NCBI RefSeq assembly: GCF_035989285.1
Contig: NZ_CP108513.1
Span: forward strand, 4,154,001-4,218,000
DNA from: Streptomyces sp. NBC_01235
GTDB lineage: Bacteria > Actinomycetota > Actinomycetes > Streptomycetales > Streptomycetaceae
Length of the DNA: 64,000 bases
Direction: 5' to 3'
Under the pieces are notes generated by a model, which saw nothing but the letters and a program-made list of their open reading frames with translations, was not told where the DNA came from and did not search any database. Both the position numbers and the translations under genes were made by a program. Each line of letters begins with the position of its first letter. Positions within the stretch are counted from its first letter, which is position 1. Below are positions 20,178-28,040 of the stretch, piece by piece.

Positions 20178-22343
20178 TCAGCCGTCTTCGGGCGGCCAGG
20201 GGAACCCGAGTTGCTCGGCGCGCTCGCGGCTGCCGCCGCAGAACCGGGCGTAGGTCTTCGGGTCCTCCTCGGCCAGTCGGCGCAGGGCTGCGGCGGCCTG
20301 CGCCTCGGGCGGTGTGCCGTCGTCCGGGACGATCCAGCGGAACTGGAGCGGGTCGCCGTCCGCTTCCCCCGTCCCGAGTCCCGGCGCGTACCAGAAGATC
20401 ACCACAGCGGTGTCCGGATCCGCGAAGCCACTGCCGGTCCAGCCTCGGCGCGCGTCCCACCGGCCGAGCAGCTCCGGACGTTCGACCAGCCCCGCCTTGA
20501 TCAGACGGGCCACGGTGCGGGCCCGCCAGGACCAGTCGTCGTCGGTTTCCGCCCGGGCGATCTCCGCGTCGTAGGCGGTGGCGTCGAACCGTTGCGCGGG
20601 CAGCTCGGGCGCGGGCCCTCGGGTCCCCGGCAGGGCGGGCCGCCGCCAGTCCTCCCACACGACCTGGTCGCCGTCGCGGCGGATGGTGACGTACAGCGCG
20701 CCGCAGCACCCCTCGGCGCACCAGGCCTCCGCGAGTTGCACCCGGCGGGGCTCGGGACCGGCCCGGAGCAGGCCGTCGTCGAGGAGGTGCTCGGGGCTGT
20801 GCGCGGGACCGTGCGGGAAGACGGCCGGGACGAGGGGACGCCCGTCGAGGAGGATGCGGGTCTCGACGGGTTCCCGGTCCACGGGGTCGCCGGCCACGAT
20901 CTCGATGCGCAGCCTGCCGCCGTTCGGCGCCGGGCGGGTGAACGGCCGCCGCCCGGTACGCCGGATCCAGCCGGCCCACAGCCGTCGGGCGACGGCGTCC
21001 CCGCCACCGCCCACCCCGACCGCGCCCACCCCGGCCGCGGCCTCAACAGTCGTGCCCTCAACGGCCGCGGCCACCCCAGCCGTGGCCGCCTCGGCCATGT
21101 CGACCCCGGCCGTCGCCGCCTCGGCCGCGCCCATCCCCGCCGTGGCCTCAACGGGCGTGCCCTCAACGGCCGCGGCCACCCCAGTCGTCGCCCCAGCCAT
21201 GCCCTCCCCAGCCATGCCCACCCCGGCCATGTCGACCCCGGCCGTGGCCGCCTCAGCCGTGGCCTCCGCCTCGAGGTCGGCCGGACGGGTCCAGGAGGGA
21301 TCCGCCAGCAGTCGGCCGAGGGAGGCGAGGAGTGCCTCGCGGTGGCCTGAGCCGGTGGGCCAGTCCAGCAGCACTCCCGTTCCGCTGCTCAGGCCGAGGG
21401 CGAGCGAGAGAAGCATGGCGTGGTGTTCGAGGGTCGGCGGCAGGAGACCGGCCCGGCCGACGACGGTTTCGTACACGCCGGGCGCGTCGCGGTAGGCGAG
21501 GAGTCCGGTCGGGTCGTCGCGGGTGGACGCCATCCGGACGAGGAGGCGGCCCGCCCGGGCGAGCAGGGCCGGGTCGGTGGGGTGCTCGGCGAGCAGGTCG
21601 GGCAGCCGGGCAGCCTCCGCGATGCGGCGGGCGATCGCGGTCCCGAGGAGGCGGGGGTCGGCGGGGAACGCGAGCAGCTCCCTGCGGACGGCCTGCCCGT
21701 CCCCGGCCGCCAGGGCACGGACGAGCGGCCGCAGTTCGGCGCGGCGGACGGAGACGACGAGCCAGACGACGGCGGCGGACCGGCGGTCGAGGACGTCGAG
21801 GGCCTGGACGGCTGGGCCGGTGAGCGAGCGGAGCAGGCCGAGGGTGGAGAGGTACGGGACGTCCTCGGGCTCGCCGAGGCGGGTGAGGAGGGCGAGGCCC
21901 GCGGTGACGGCGGGCACGGTGGTGCCGGTCCGGGTCAGCCGTCTGGCCAGGGTGCGGGCGGTGGCGTGCTGATCGGTCGGCAGCGGCAGGTCGGCGACGG
22001 CGGACTGGATCAGGTGCCTGTGCCAGCCCCGCACGCCGAGTTCGGCGAAACGGCGGTGCAGGGTGGCCGGGTCGTCCGGCAAGGGGTGCAAGGCCTGCGC
22101 GACGGCGGCCGCCGCTTCCTTGCGGGACAGCGAGATCTCGTTCTTGTTCGCGTTCTTGTTCGCGTTCTTGTTCGCGTTCGTGTTCTTGTTCTCGCCGGAT
22201 GCGGCCGGCGGGCCGGGGAGGTCGAAGCCGCGGCCGGGCGGGAGCCCGTCCGGAGACGCCTGTAGCAGGCGCAGGACGTGGTCGTACAGGCCGGGCGGGC
22301 GGGGGAGCGCGGCGCGCGCGGCGCGCTCTTCCTGGGCGCTCAC
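20178..22343 (-). CDS. Repeat-expanded protein of unknown function
   Basis: A 721-residue protein without signal peptide or membrane segments. Residues 50-70 are an Asn-Lys repeat (NKNANKNANKN) from 12-bp DNA units. A helical region follows, with ALHPLPDDPATLHRRFAELG and several LRALAAG-like helices that look like HEAT or TPR solenoid turns. About residues 355-450 are Ala/Gly/Val/Met repeats (EAATAGVDMAGVGMAGEGMA and variants). The C-terminal 270 residues are a compact domain with CAEGCCGALYVTIRRDGDQV and an aromatic ending. I recognise no family. It ends 12 bp from the convergent MarR gene. The two repeat regions look like recent slippage expansions in linkers. Confidence 0.8.
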   Translation of the reverse strand: MSAQEERAARAALPRPPGLYDHVLRLLQASPDGLPPGRGFDLPGPPAASGENKNTNANKNANKNANKNEISLSRKEAAAAVAQALHPLPDDPATLHRRFAELGVRGWHRHLIQSAVADLPLPTDQHATARTLARRLTRTGTTVPAVTAGLALLTRLGEPEDVPYLSTLGLLRSLTGPAVQALDVLDRRSAAVVWLVVSVRRAELRPLVRALAAGDGQAVRRELLAFPADPRLLGTAIARRIAEAARLPDLLAEHPTDPALLARAGRLLVRMASTRDDPTGLLAYRDAPGVYETVVGRAGLLPPTLEHHAMLLSLALGLSSGTGVLLDWPTGSGHREALLASLGRLLADPSWTRPADLEAEATAEAATAGVDMAGVGMAGEGMAGATTGVAAAVEGTPVEATAGMGAAEAATAGVDMAEAATAGVAAAVEGTTVEAAAGVGAVGVGGGGDAVARRLWAGWIRRTGRRPFTRPAPNGGRLRIEIVAGDPVDREPVETRILLDGRPLVPAVFPHGPAHSPEHLLDDGLLRAGPEPRRVQLAEAWCAEGCCGALYVTIRRDGDQVVWEDWRRPALPGTRGPAPELPAQRFDATAYDAEIARAETDDDWSWRARTVARLIKAGLVERPELLGRWDARRGWTGSGFADPDTAVVIFWYAPGLGTGEADGDPLQFRWIVPDDGTPPEAQAAAALRRLAEEDPKTYARFCGGSRERAEQLGFPWPPEDG
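21006..21275. repeat. Degenerate minisatellite encoding Ala/Gly/Val/Met repeats
   Basis: Blocks such as GTGGCCGCCTC, CCGGCCATGTCGACCCC and CTCAACGGCCGCGGCCACC recur several times in changing order within 270 bp, all in frame with the surrounding gene. A second, shorter repeat of GTTCTTGTTCGC lies at about 22140-22190 in the same gene. Confidence 0.75.
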
Positions 22344-22451
22344 CGAGCGGTGGGGAACTCGATTCCGTGAATCATGCGCAGCAGCCTGTCAGCCGGGCTC
22401 GCCGCCTGTCGACGGAATTACCGGCGCCGCACCTGCCCGGCCATGGCCCCG

Positions 22452-23942
22452 TCAGCCGACGTGCGCCGAGAGGGCGGCCTCGACAGCGGCCGGGTCGGCG
22501 GTGTCGGACGCCCAGGCCACGTACCCGTCGGGGCGGACCAGGAGTGCCGTACGGCGGCCGCTCGCCCAGTGCGCCGCGACGAGCCGGTCCTCGCGGGCGG
22601 CGGCGCCCTGCCCGTCGTACGCGTCCGGGGTGATCAGGACGAAGCGGCCGCCGCGCAGGGCCTCGTAGAGGCGGGTGCCGTCGGCCAGGGCCACGTCGGG
22701 GACGCGGGTGCCGGTGAGGCGGTGGGCGCCACGGGGGGCGGGGTAGCGGTAGCCGATGCCGGTGATCTGGCCGACCGCCTTGCGGCGGGCGGGGGCGGCG
22801 GTGTCGAGGAAGGTGGTGAGGGCGGCGCGCAGGGCCAGGGTCCAGGGGCGCTTGGCCATGGCGAGGCGGACGATGCCGCCGCTGCTGCGCAGGACCGACC
22901 TGCCGACCGGATGGCGTTCGGCCTGGTAGGTGTCGAGGAGGTCGGCGGTCGCGTGGCCGCGGACCACCTGGGCGAGCTTCCAGCTCAGGTTGGCCGCGTC
23001 CTGCAGGCCGGTGTTCATGCCCTGGCCGCCGGCCGGGGTGTGCACGTGCGCGGCGTCACCGGCCAGGAAGACGCGGCCGACGCGGTAGGCGGGCGCCTGG
23101 CGTTCGTCGCTGTGGAAGCGGGACATCCAGCGGGCGTCGTGCATCCCGAAGTCGCGGCCGAGGGCGAGCCGGGTGATCTCCTTGACCTCGTCGAGGTCGA
23201 GGGGCTCGCTGTCGGGCACGTCGCGGGCGCGGTTCCAGCCGATCAGGCGGTAGTAGCCGTCGCCGAAGGGCGCGAGGAAGGCGAAGGCGTCGCCGACGGC
23301 GTTGACGGTGAGCAGCGTCTCGGGCTCCTCGGCGAGTCTGACGTCGGCGAGGACGACGGAGCGGATGACGGAGTGGCCGGGAAAGGGCAGGCCGATCGCG
23401 TTCCGCACGGCGCTGCGCATGCCGTCGGTGCCGACGACGTACTCGGCGCGCAGGTCTTCGGTGACACCGGCGGGGGTGCGGACCTCGACCGTCACGCCGT
23501 CCGCGTCCTGGCTCAGACCGGTCACCTCCGTCTCGTACCGGAACTCCACGCCCGCCTCGACCGCGCGCCGCTCCAGCGCCTTCTCCACCTCGTACTGCGG
23601 GATGACGAGGAGGTGGTTGAAGCGGGTGGGGAGGGTGTCGAGGGCGATGGTGAGGCGGCCGAAGAGGCGGAGGCGGTCGAGGGGGCGGCCGGCCTTCTCG
23701 ATCTCGTCGGCGAGGCCGCGGGCGTCGAGCTGTTCGAGGGTGCGGGCGTGCAGGACGAAGGCGCGGGAGAGGTTGCTGATCCTGTGGGAGCGCTTTTCGA
23801 GGAGGGTGACGGGGACGCCGGCGGTGGCGAGGTCACCGGCCAGGAGAAGGCCGGTGGGGCCGGAGCCTACGACGATCACGGGGCGCGGGGTGGTGCCCCC
23901 AGTTGTGCCAGTGGTGCCAGTGGTGCCAGTGGTGCCGTTCAT
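22452..23942 (-). CDS. FAD-dependent aromatic monooxygenase (PheA/TfdB type)
   Basis: ATG 23942 has AGGAGG 5 bases upstream. The 496-residue protein has the FAD ADP-binding loop VVGSGPTGLLLAGDLA, the NADPH/FAD DG motif region (EYVVGTDGMRSAVR) and the flavin-binding FLAGDAAHVHTPAGGQGMN followed by DAANLSWKLA. These enzymes hydroxylate aromatic or polyketide substrates with O2 and NAD(P)H. The N-terminus is a Gly-Thr repeat (MNGTTGTTGTTGTTGG) from 9-bp DNA units. It is divergent from a TetR regulator, with a nine-unit 14-bp repeat array between them. No biosynthetic cluster adjoins, so detoxification or resistance is more likely than antibiotic biosynthesis. Confidence 0.92.
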   Translation of the reverse strand: MNGTTGTTGTTGTTGGTTPRPVIVVGSGPTGLLLAGDLATAGVPVTLLEKRSHRISNLSRAFVLHARTLEQLDARGLADEIEKAGRPLDRLRLFGRLTIALDTLPTRFNHLLVIPQYEVEKALERRAVEAGVEFRYETEVTGLSQDADGVTVEVRTPAGVTEDLRAEYVVGTDGMRSAVRNAIGLPFPGHSVIRSVVLADVRLAEEPETLLTVNAVGDAFAFLAPFGDGYYRLIGWNRARDVPDSEPLDLDEVKEITRLALGRDFGMHDARWMSRFHSDERQAPAYRVGRVFLAGDAAHVHTPAGGQGMNTGLQDAANLSWKLAQVVRGHATADLLDTYQAERHPVGRSVLRSSGGIVRLAMAKRPWTLALRAALTTFLDTAAPARRKAVGQITGIGYRYPAPRGAHRLTGTRVPDVALADGTRLYEALRGGRFVLITPDAYDGQGAAAREDRLVAAHWASGRRTALLVRPDGYVAWASDTADPAAVEAALSAHVG

Positions 23943-23960
23943 GGTGACCTCCTGGTGCCA

Positions 23961-24086
23961 GCGATCGTTGGTGAACGCCCGTTGGCCAACATCTGTTGGC
24001 CAACGCTTGTTGGCAAACATAGAACCGCCGCCAGAAGAATGTCAACGCTTGTTGGCCCACGAGTGTTGGCCTACGCTCGTTGACAT
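23961..24086. promoter_or_regulatory. Array of nine 14-bp operator-like repeats
   Basis: The whole 126-bp gap divides into nine 14-bp units. Seven match ACGCTTGTTGGCCA well (starting 23961, 23975, 23989, 24003, 24045, 24059, 24073); the two central ones (24017, 24031) are degenerate. Where units are perfect, GTTGGCCAAC is itself a palindrome. The last unit includes the AT of the TetR ATG and there is no ribosome binding site, so the TetR mRNA is probably leaderless. Binding by the TetR protein would block both promoters. Confidence 0.75.
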
Positions 24087-24696
24087 GCCAGACAGCAAGC
24101 CCCCCACCGCAGCCACCGCGCCTCGCAGCTCCGGCGCCCCCGCTCCCCGCCGCTCCGACGCCACCCGCACCGCCATCCTCGACGCCGCGCGCGAACGCTT
24201 CGCCGCCGACGGCTACGAGCGGGCGACCATCCGTGCCATCGCCCGGGACGCGAGCATCGACCCCTCGATGGTGATGCGGTACTACGGCAGCAAGGAGGGC
24301 CTCTTCGCGGCGGCCGTCGCCGTCGACCTGAAGCTGCCCGATCTCGCCGCACTGCCCCGCGACGCGGTCGGCTGGGCCCTCGTGACCCACTTTCTCGCCA
24401 TGTGGGAGGAGAACGAGGTGCTCACCGCGCTGCTCCGGGTCGGCGTGACCAACCAGGCCGGGGCCGAACGGATGCAGGGCATCTTCCGCGACCAGCTTCT
24501 CCCGGTGGCACGCGCGGTCTGCCCCGACCCCGAGCAGTTCCCGGCCCGGGCGGCACTGTGCGCGACCCAACTGCTCGGGCTCGCGCTCACCCGCTACGTC
24601 CTGCGCTTCCCGCCGGTCGTGGCGCTGCACCGCGAGGAGGCGGTGGCCTGGCTCGCGCCCACGGTGCAGCGGTACCTGACGGCCCCGCACCCGTAA
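24085..24696 (+). CDS. TetR-family regulator, probably leaderless
   Basis: A 203-residue protein with the TetR DNA-binding domain near the N-terminus: RTAILDAARERFAADGYERA, then IRAIARDASIDPSMVMRYYG, continuing with SKEGLFAAAV. The C-terminal ligand domain is of the TetR_C type seen in many Streptomyces regulators (AALCATQLLGLALTRYVLR). ATG 24085 has no purine-rich sequence upstream, only repeats, so translation from a leaderless transcript is likely. It probably represses the divergent monooxygenase and itself. Its last codons lie inside a 33-bp tandem duplication. Confidence 0.93.
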   Translation: MPDSKPPTAATAPRSSGAPAPRRSDATRTAILDAARERFAADGYERATIRAIARDASIDPSMVMRYYGSKEGLFAAAVAVDLKLPDLAALPRDAVGWALVTHFLAMWEENEVLTALLRVGVTNQAGAERMQGIFRDQLLPVARAVCPDPEQFPARAALCATQLLGLALTRYVLRFPPVVALHREEAVAWLAPTVQRYLTAPHP

Positions 24697-24746
24697 CCCG
24701 AGCCACCCTCCCCGGCCCCGCACCCGTAACCCGAGCCACCCTCCCC
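24681..24746 (+). repeat. 33-bp tandem duplication across the TetR stop codon
   Basis: Two identical 33-bp units (24681-24713 and 24714-24746), each beginning GGCCCCGCACCCGTAACCC. The first contains the last codons and the TAA stop of the TetR gene; the second repeats them downstream, where they are not used. An exact duplication of this kind is recent. Confidence 0.85.
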
Positions 24747-24979
24747 GGCCCACGACCCCGACCCCGACCCCGACCCGGGCCCGGGCCCGGGCCCTGACCC
24801 TGGCCCTGGCCCCGGGAACGCGTCGAGGGCGCCGTCCTCACCCCCGTACGGCGTGCGCGTACGTGTCGTGAGGCCGGCGCCCTCGGGGAGCGTGCGGCGG
24901 ATACCTATACCCGGACTTGGAGCCGGCCCGGAACCAACACCCGGGCCCAGACCTGCCAGACCTGGGCCGGACGTAGAAC
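24747..24979. other. Intergenic region with low-complexity and self-complementary DNA
   Basis: No gene. It begins with repeated GACCCC and a self-complementary run of alternating CCC and GGG blocks (24774-24794) that could form a strong hairpin and act as a terminator for the TetR gene. After that are several short stems but nothing I can name. Confidence 0.5.
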
Positions 24980-25255
24980 TCAGGCCTTGGCCTGCGCCTT
25001 GCCCGTGATGTTGGAGCTGGTGGAGTCGTCCCGGTCCTTCGACCGGTCGAGGACCCACACCAGCCCGGCGATCAGCGCGAAGATCGCGACGGGGGCCAGG
25101 ACGTAGAGGCCCAGCGTCTCGACGACGCTCAGACCCGGGCCGGGGTCGTCACCGTCGTCGCGGGTCAGCGCGAGGGCGGGGGACGACATGAGCAGCATCA
25201 TCAGCGTCGTACCGGCGGCCAGGGCGCCGGCGCGCAGGGCGTTCTTCTTGTCCAC
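24980..25255 (-). CDS. Small exported or membrane protein
   Basis: A 91-residue protein from GTG 25255. It has a signal-like N-terminus (KKNALRAGALAAGTTLMMLL, ending SSPALA), a short acidic stretch (TRDDGDDPG), a transmembrane helix (LYVLAPVAIFALIAGLVWVL) and a polar tail. This fits a type I membrane protein with a very short outer part. The frame continues upstream without a stop to about 25645, but the ribosome binding site is weak in both places and the upstream extension looks like compositional noise. No family recognised. Confidence 0.6.
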   Translation of the reverse strand: MDKKNALRAGALAAGTTLMMLLMSSPALALTRDDGDDPGPGLSVVETLGLYVLAPVAIFALIAGLVWVLDRSKDRDDSTSSNITGKAQAKA

Positions 25256-25550
25256 GGTGCCCAAGTTAGCGAACGGTGTCGGAGGGCGCGCGCCCGGGGT
25301 GCCGAATAAGGCCCTTTGAGGTGTGGGGCCGGAAGCACGCGCCCTCGCCTGGTTGATCAATTCCAGGGGGCTCGTGTCCGTCCCAGTGTCCGTCCCCGGC
25401 TCGCCGAGGTCCGGTTCTGCGAGATCGACGAGACGGAGCGCGTGCGGCGGCTCGAGGCCCGCCACGAGGAGTTCGGCGGCCGCGGCCACTGCGGACGCCG
25501 CGTCTGGCGCCACTGGCCCAACCGGACCGGGCATGAGGGGGGATGCACGG
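25256..25550. other. Stretch without a supported gene
   Basis: 295 bp. One plus-strand frame reads RLAEVRFCEIDETERVRRLE, which looks protein-like, but it has no start signal and runs into nonsense. It may be a gene fragment. The promoter of the small membrane protein should lie here. Confidence 0.35.
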
Positions 25551-26411
25551 TCACTGGTTCTGCCGTGCGTCGAAGTGGGCCGTGGCCAGAACGGAGCCGT
25601 CCGCGGCCAGCAGCCGGGCACCCGACACCGTGTCCGGGTCGACACGCGTGGGGGCTCCCCAGTAACCCCGGCCGGCGTCGTCGAGGGAGAACTCCCCGAT
25701 GCGGACCGACGTGCCGTCCGTACGCTCCAGTCGGCAGCTGACCTTTCCGGCCTCCGGGTATCCGTCGCGGGGGCCCGCGGCCTCGGACCCGTTTCCGGCC
25801 TGGAAGTCGACTGCGGAACCGTCTCCGGTCTGGAAATCGGCTCCGGAACCGTCTGCGGCCTGGAAGTCGGCTGCGGAACCGTCTGCGGCCTGGTGGTCGG
25901 CTCCGGAACCGTCCCGGCCGAGGTCGACCGACATGTAGACCCAGCCCGGAGATCCGGTATAGGCGAAGATCCGGCCCACCGGGCGGTGGTCGGGGGCGAG
26001 CAGAGACGCTGCGAGCAGGCCGTGCTCCGAGCCGGGGGGCTGCGAACTCCGCGAGGGGGGAGCCGGCGCTCCCTCGATGGCCGTACCGACGGCCCAGCCG
26101 CCGAAGCCGAACCCGAGGGCGATCGCGGCGGCGGCCGCGACCGCCACGCCGGCCCGAGGTCGCCGCCGTCGCGTCGACGGGTTCAGGCCCAGCCGTTCCG
26201 TCACCCGTGTCTCGAAGCCGGCGGGCGGCTCGCTGCCCGGAAGGAGAGAGAGCAGTCCGTCTCCGACGAGCGTCAGCTGCTCGACGTGCTCCCGGCAGGT
26301 GGGGCAGCGGTCCAGGTGGGCGATGGCCTCGGCGCGCTCCTGACCGGGGAGGATACCCAGCGCCAGCTCGTCGGCGACGGCCCTCAGCCACTCGCAGTCC
26401 CTGTCAGTCAT
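25551..26411 (-). CDS. Zinc-finger anti-sigma factor with a repeated outer domain
   Basis: A 286-residue protein. The N-terminal anti-sigma domain has AHLDRCPTCREHV, the HxxxCxxC zinc motif. One transmembrane helix follows (AGVAVAAAAAIALGFGFGGWAVG), then an extracytoplasmic domain of the kind in anti-sigma-K/RskA-like proteins, which normally binds and silences its ECF sigma until a signal triggers proteolysis. The outer domain contains four ten-residue repeats of the form DGSxADFQAA. Its ATG overlaps the sigma gene by 8 bp (ATGACTGA), so expression is coupled. Confidence 0.88.
   Translation of the reverse strand: MTDRDCEWLRAVADELALGILPGQERAEAIAHLDRCPTCREHVEQLTLVGDGLLSLLPGSEPPAGFETRVTERLGLNPSTRRRRPRAGVAVAAAAAIALGFGFGGWAVGTAIEGAPAPPSRSSQPPGSEHGLLAASLLAPDHRPVGRIFAYTGSPGWVYMSVDLGRDGSGADHQAADGSAADFQAADGSGADFQTGDGSAVDFQAGNGSEAAGPRDGYPEAGKVSCRLERTDGTSVRIGEFSLDDAGRGYWGAPTRVDPDTVSGARLLAADGSVLATAHFDARQNQ
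25795..25914 (-). repeat. Four 30-bp tandem repeats inside the anti-sigma gene
   Basis: Units at 25795, 25825, 25855 and 25885, exactly 30 bp each, differ at a few positions (for example GGAAGTCGAC against GGAAATCGGC). They encode a ten-residue acidic repeat in the outer domain. The length keeps the frame, so copy number can vary between strains without loss of the protein. Confidence 0.9.
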
Positions 26412-27042
26412 GATCGGCTCGCTCGGGTCCCAGAACCGTCCGCAGTTTCCCCATCGCCGTCCTGATCCGTGTCTTCGCCGTGCCCAGGGGGATCCCTTCG
26501 AACTCGGAGATCTGCCGTGCGGTCATCCCGTAGATCCCGGCCATGACCACGGCACGCGCCTGCTGGCGCGGCAGGCCCGCCACCGCGGCCCGTATGCGGG
26601 ATGCCGCCTCGTCGGCCAGTGCCCACTGCTCGGGCGTCCGGGTCACGATGCCGAGCAGAGCGTCGAGGTCCTCGGGGGAGACCGGGGTCGCCTTGCGCGC
26701 GCGGACGGCGTCGATCGCCAGGTTGTGCGTGATGGTCCCCAGCCAGGTCTTCACCGATCCACGCCGGGAGTCGTAGACCTGCGCATGACGCCAAGCCCTT
26801 TCGAAGGCCTGCTGGGCGATGTCCTCGGCGAGCTGGGGGTCGTCGACGACAGCGACGGCGATGCCGAAGACCATGCGCTGGAACCGGCGGACGAACGCGA
26901 GGGCGGCCTCCGGGGCGCCGGTCGCCATTCCCGCCAGCAGCGCCTCGTCCGAGAGCCGCCCGAGTGGTAGGCCCAATCTCCGCATACCAGTGGATACGGC
27001 GAACCTCCCCGAACGGATTCCCCCGGTTCCACGCGGGACCAC
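26404..27042 (-). CDS. ECF sigma factor (SigK/RskA-like pair)
   Basis: A 212-residue sigma factor if it starts at GTG 27042, which has CGGGAGAA upstream; ATG 26985 is an alternative without a ribosome binding site. Region 2 is visible in FVRRFQRMVFGIAVAVVDDP, then LAEDIAQQAFERAWRHAQVY, then SVKTWLGTITHNLAIDAVR. Region 4 is in LPRQQARAVVMAGIYGMTAR, then GIPLGTAKTRIRTAMGKLR. It is co-translated with the zinc anti-sigma and divergent from a cupredoxin lipoprotein and a membrane protein, which are its likely targets. Confidence 0.92.
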   Translation of the reverse strand: MVPRGTGGIRSGRFAVSTGMRRLGLPLGRLSDEALLAGMATGAPEAALAFVRRFQRMVFGIAVAVVDDPQLAEDIAQQAFERAWRHAQVYDSRRGSVKTWLGTITHNLAIDAVRARKATPVSPEDLDALLGIVTRTPEQWALADEAASRIRAAVAGLPRQQARAVVMAGIYGMTARQISEFEGIPLGTAKTRIRTAMGKLRTVLGPERADHD

Positions 27043-27072
27043 AGCCCCATTCTCCCGCTTGTTCCCATTTGC

Positions 27073-27102
27073 CGGAAATCCCCTGGTTCGTTCCGCCCGT
27101 AT
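27073..27102 (+). promoter_or_regulatory. Candidate ECF promoter of the cupredoxin operon
   Basis: GGAAAT and CGTATC are separated by 18 bp, about 40 bp before the ATG at 27140. The elements look like ECF -35 and -10 boxes, though the spacer is 1-2 bp longer than usual. The adjacent sigma factor is the obvious candidate. Confidence 0.35.
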
Positions 27103-27139
27103 CTCTGGTCAGGAACGATTTCTCACGGAGGGCCGAGAC

Positions 27140-27619
27140 ATGGCGACGACACTCATGACGTTCGTGCGCAGGAACGTCGGGCCCGGGCTGGCCGCCGGGG
27201 CACTGGCGGGCATCCTCGTGGCGTGCGGAGGCGGGAACGGCAGCGGTGGTGGCTCGTCACCGTCGACCCCGGAACAGAGTGGCAAGCCGGGAACCACCCA
27301 GGTGGACGTGAAGCTGGTCGACTTCAAGATGGAGCTGTCCAAGAGCACCTTGAAGGCGGGTGCCCACACGTTCGTCGTCAAGAACGACGGCCATCACGAC
27401 CACGCCATGGAGATCGAGGGTCCCGGAACGGAACAGAAGACGCGGACGCTGGCACCCGGAGAGTCGGCGAACCTCACCGTCTCGCTGAAGGACGGCAAGT
27501 ACCAGGTCTACTGTCCCGTCGACGGCCACAAGGACCTGGGCATGAAGACCGAGCTCACCGTGGGCGGCACCGCCTCGACGGGCAACGGAACCAACACGAC
27601 CGACGGCAATGGCTACTGA
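27140..27619 (+). CDS. Cupredoxin-like copper-binding lipoprotein
   Basis: ATG 27140 has GGAGGG upstream. The 159-residue protein starts with a lipoprotein signal ending ILVAC, so it is anchored on the outer face of the membrane. After a Gly/Ser linker a cupredoxin domain follows, with the type 1 copper ligands visible: His in GHHDHAM, then Cys, His and Met in YCPVDGHKDLGM. It probably carries electrons or binds copper outside the cell. It overlaps the next gene by 11 bp and is divergent from an ECF sigma/anti-sigma pair. Confidence 0.9.
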   Translation: MATTLMTFVRRNVGPGLAAGALAGILVACGGGNGSGGGSSPSTPEQSGKPGTTQVDVKLVDFKMELSKSTLKAGAHTFVVKNDGHHDHAMEIEGPGTEQKTRTLAPGESANLTVSLKDGKYQVYCPVDGHKDLGMKTELTVGGTASTGNGTNTTDGNGY

Positions 27620-28004
27620 CCGCACGGTCGCGCTCATCGCCCTCCGGCTGGCCGCGGCGGGAACGGCCGTGGCCATGGGCGTGATCCATCTCCGCCTCTG
27701 GTACGACGGCTACCGACATCTGGACACGATCGGCACGCTGTTCCTGCTCAACGCGATCGGGGCCGGGCTGCTCGCGCTGTCGCTGCTGATCACACCCACC
27801 CGCCTCCTGCCCGTCCTCGCGACGCTGGGAAGTCTCTTCACGGCCGGCACACTGGTGGCCCTGATCGTCAGCCTCACCTCCGGTCTCTTCGGGTTCCAGG
27901 AGACCCTCGACGCGAACCTGGTCAAGCCGACCCTCGCCGTCGAAGCCGCAGGGTGCGTTCTGTTGGTGGCGCTGGCCCTGCTGAGCAGACGCGGCCGGAC
28001 ATGA
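27609..28004 (+). CDS. Four-helix integral membrane protein
   Basis: A 131-residue protein with four transmembrane segments (LIALRLAAAGTAVAMGVIHL; IGTLFLLNAIGAGLLALSLL; VLATLGSLFTAGTLVALIVS; AVEAAGCVLLVALALL). Its ATG lies inside the end of the cupredoxin gene, so the two are translationally coupled and probably work together at the membrane. The His in VIHL and the DG in WYDGYRH are the only polar residues near the first helix. I recognise the type but have no function for it. Confidence 0.82.
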   Translation: MATDRTVALIALRLAAAGTAVAMGVIHLRLWYDGYRHLDTIGTLFLLNAIGAGLLALSLLITPTRLLPVLATLGSLFTAGTLVALIVSLTSGLFGFQETLDANLVKPTLAVEAAGCVLLVALALLSRRGRT

Positions 28005-28040
28005 CCGACGGGTTTCCGGCCGCCCGGCCGCGGCCGTCCT

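Noticed and set aside
22355..22451. Sequence between the 721-residue protein and the monooxygenase considered as a tRNA
   Set aside because: GATTCCGTGAATC looks like part of an arm, but there is no acceptor stem, anticodon loop or T-loop consensus in the right places.
24774..24794. Alternating CCC/GGG run considered as a G-quadruplex or phage-type repeat
   Set aside because: It is fully self-complementary, so a simple hairpin explains it; no flanking repeats or genes of a mobile element.
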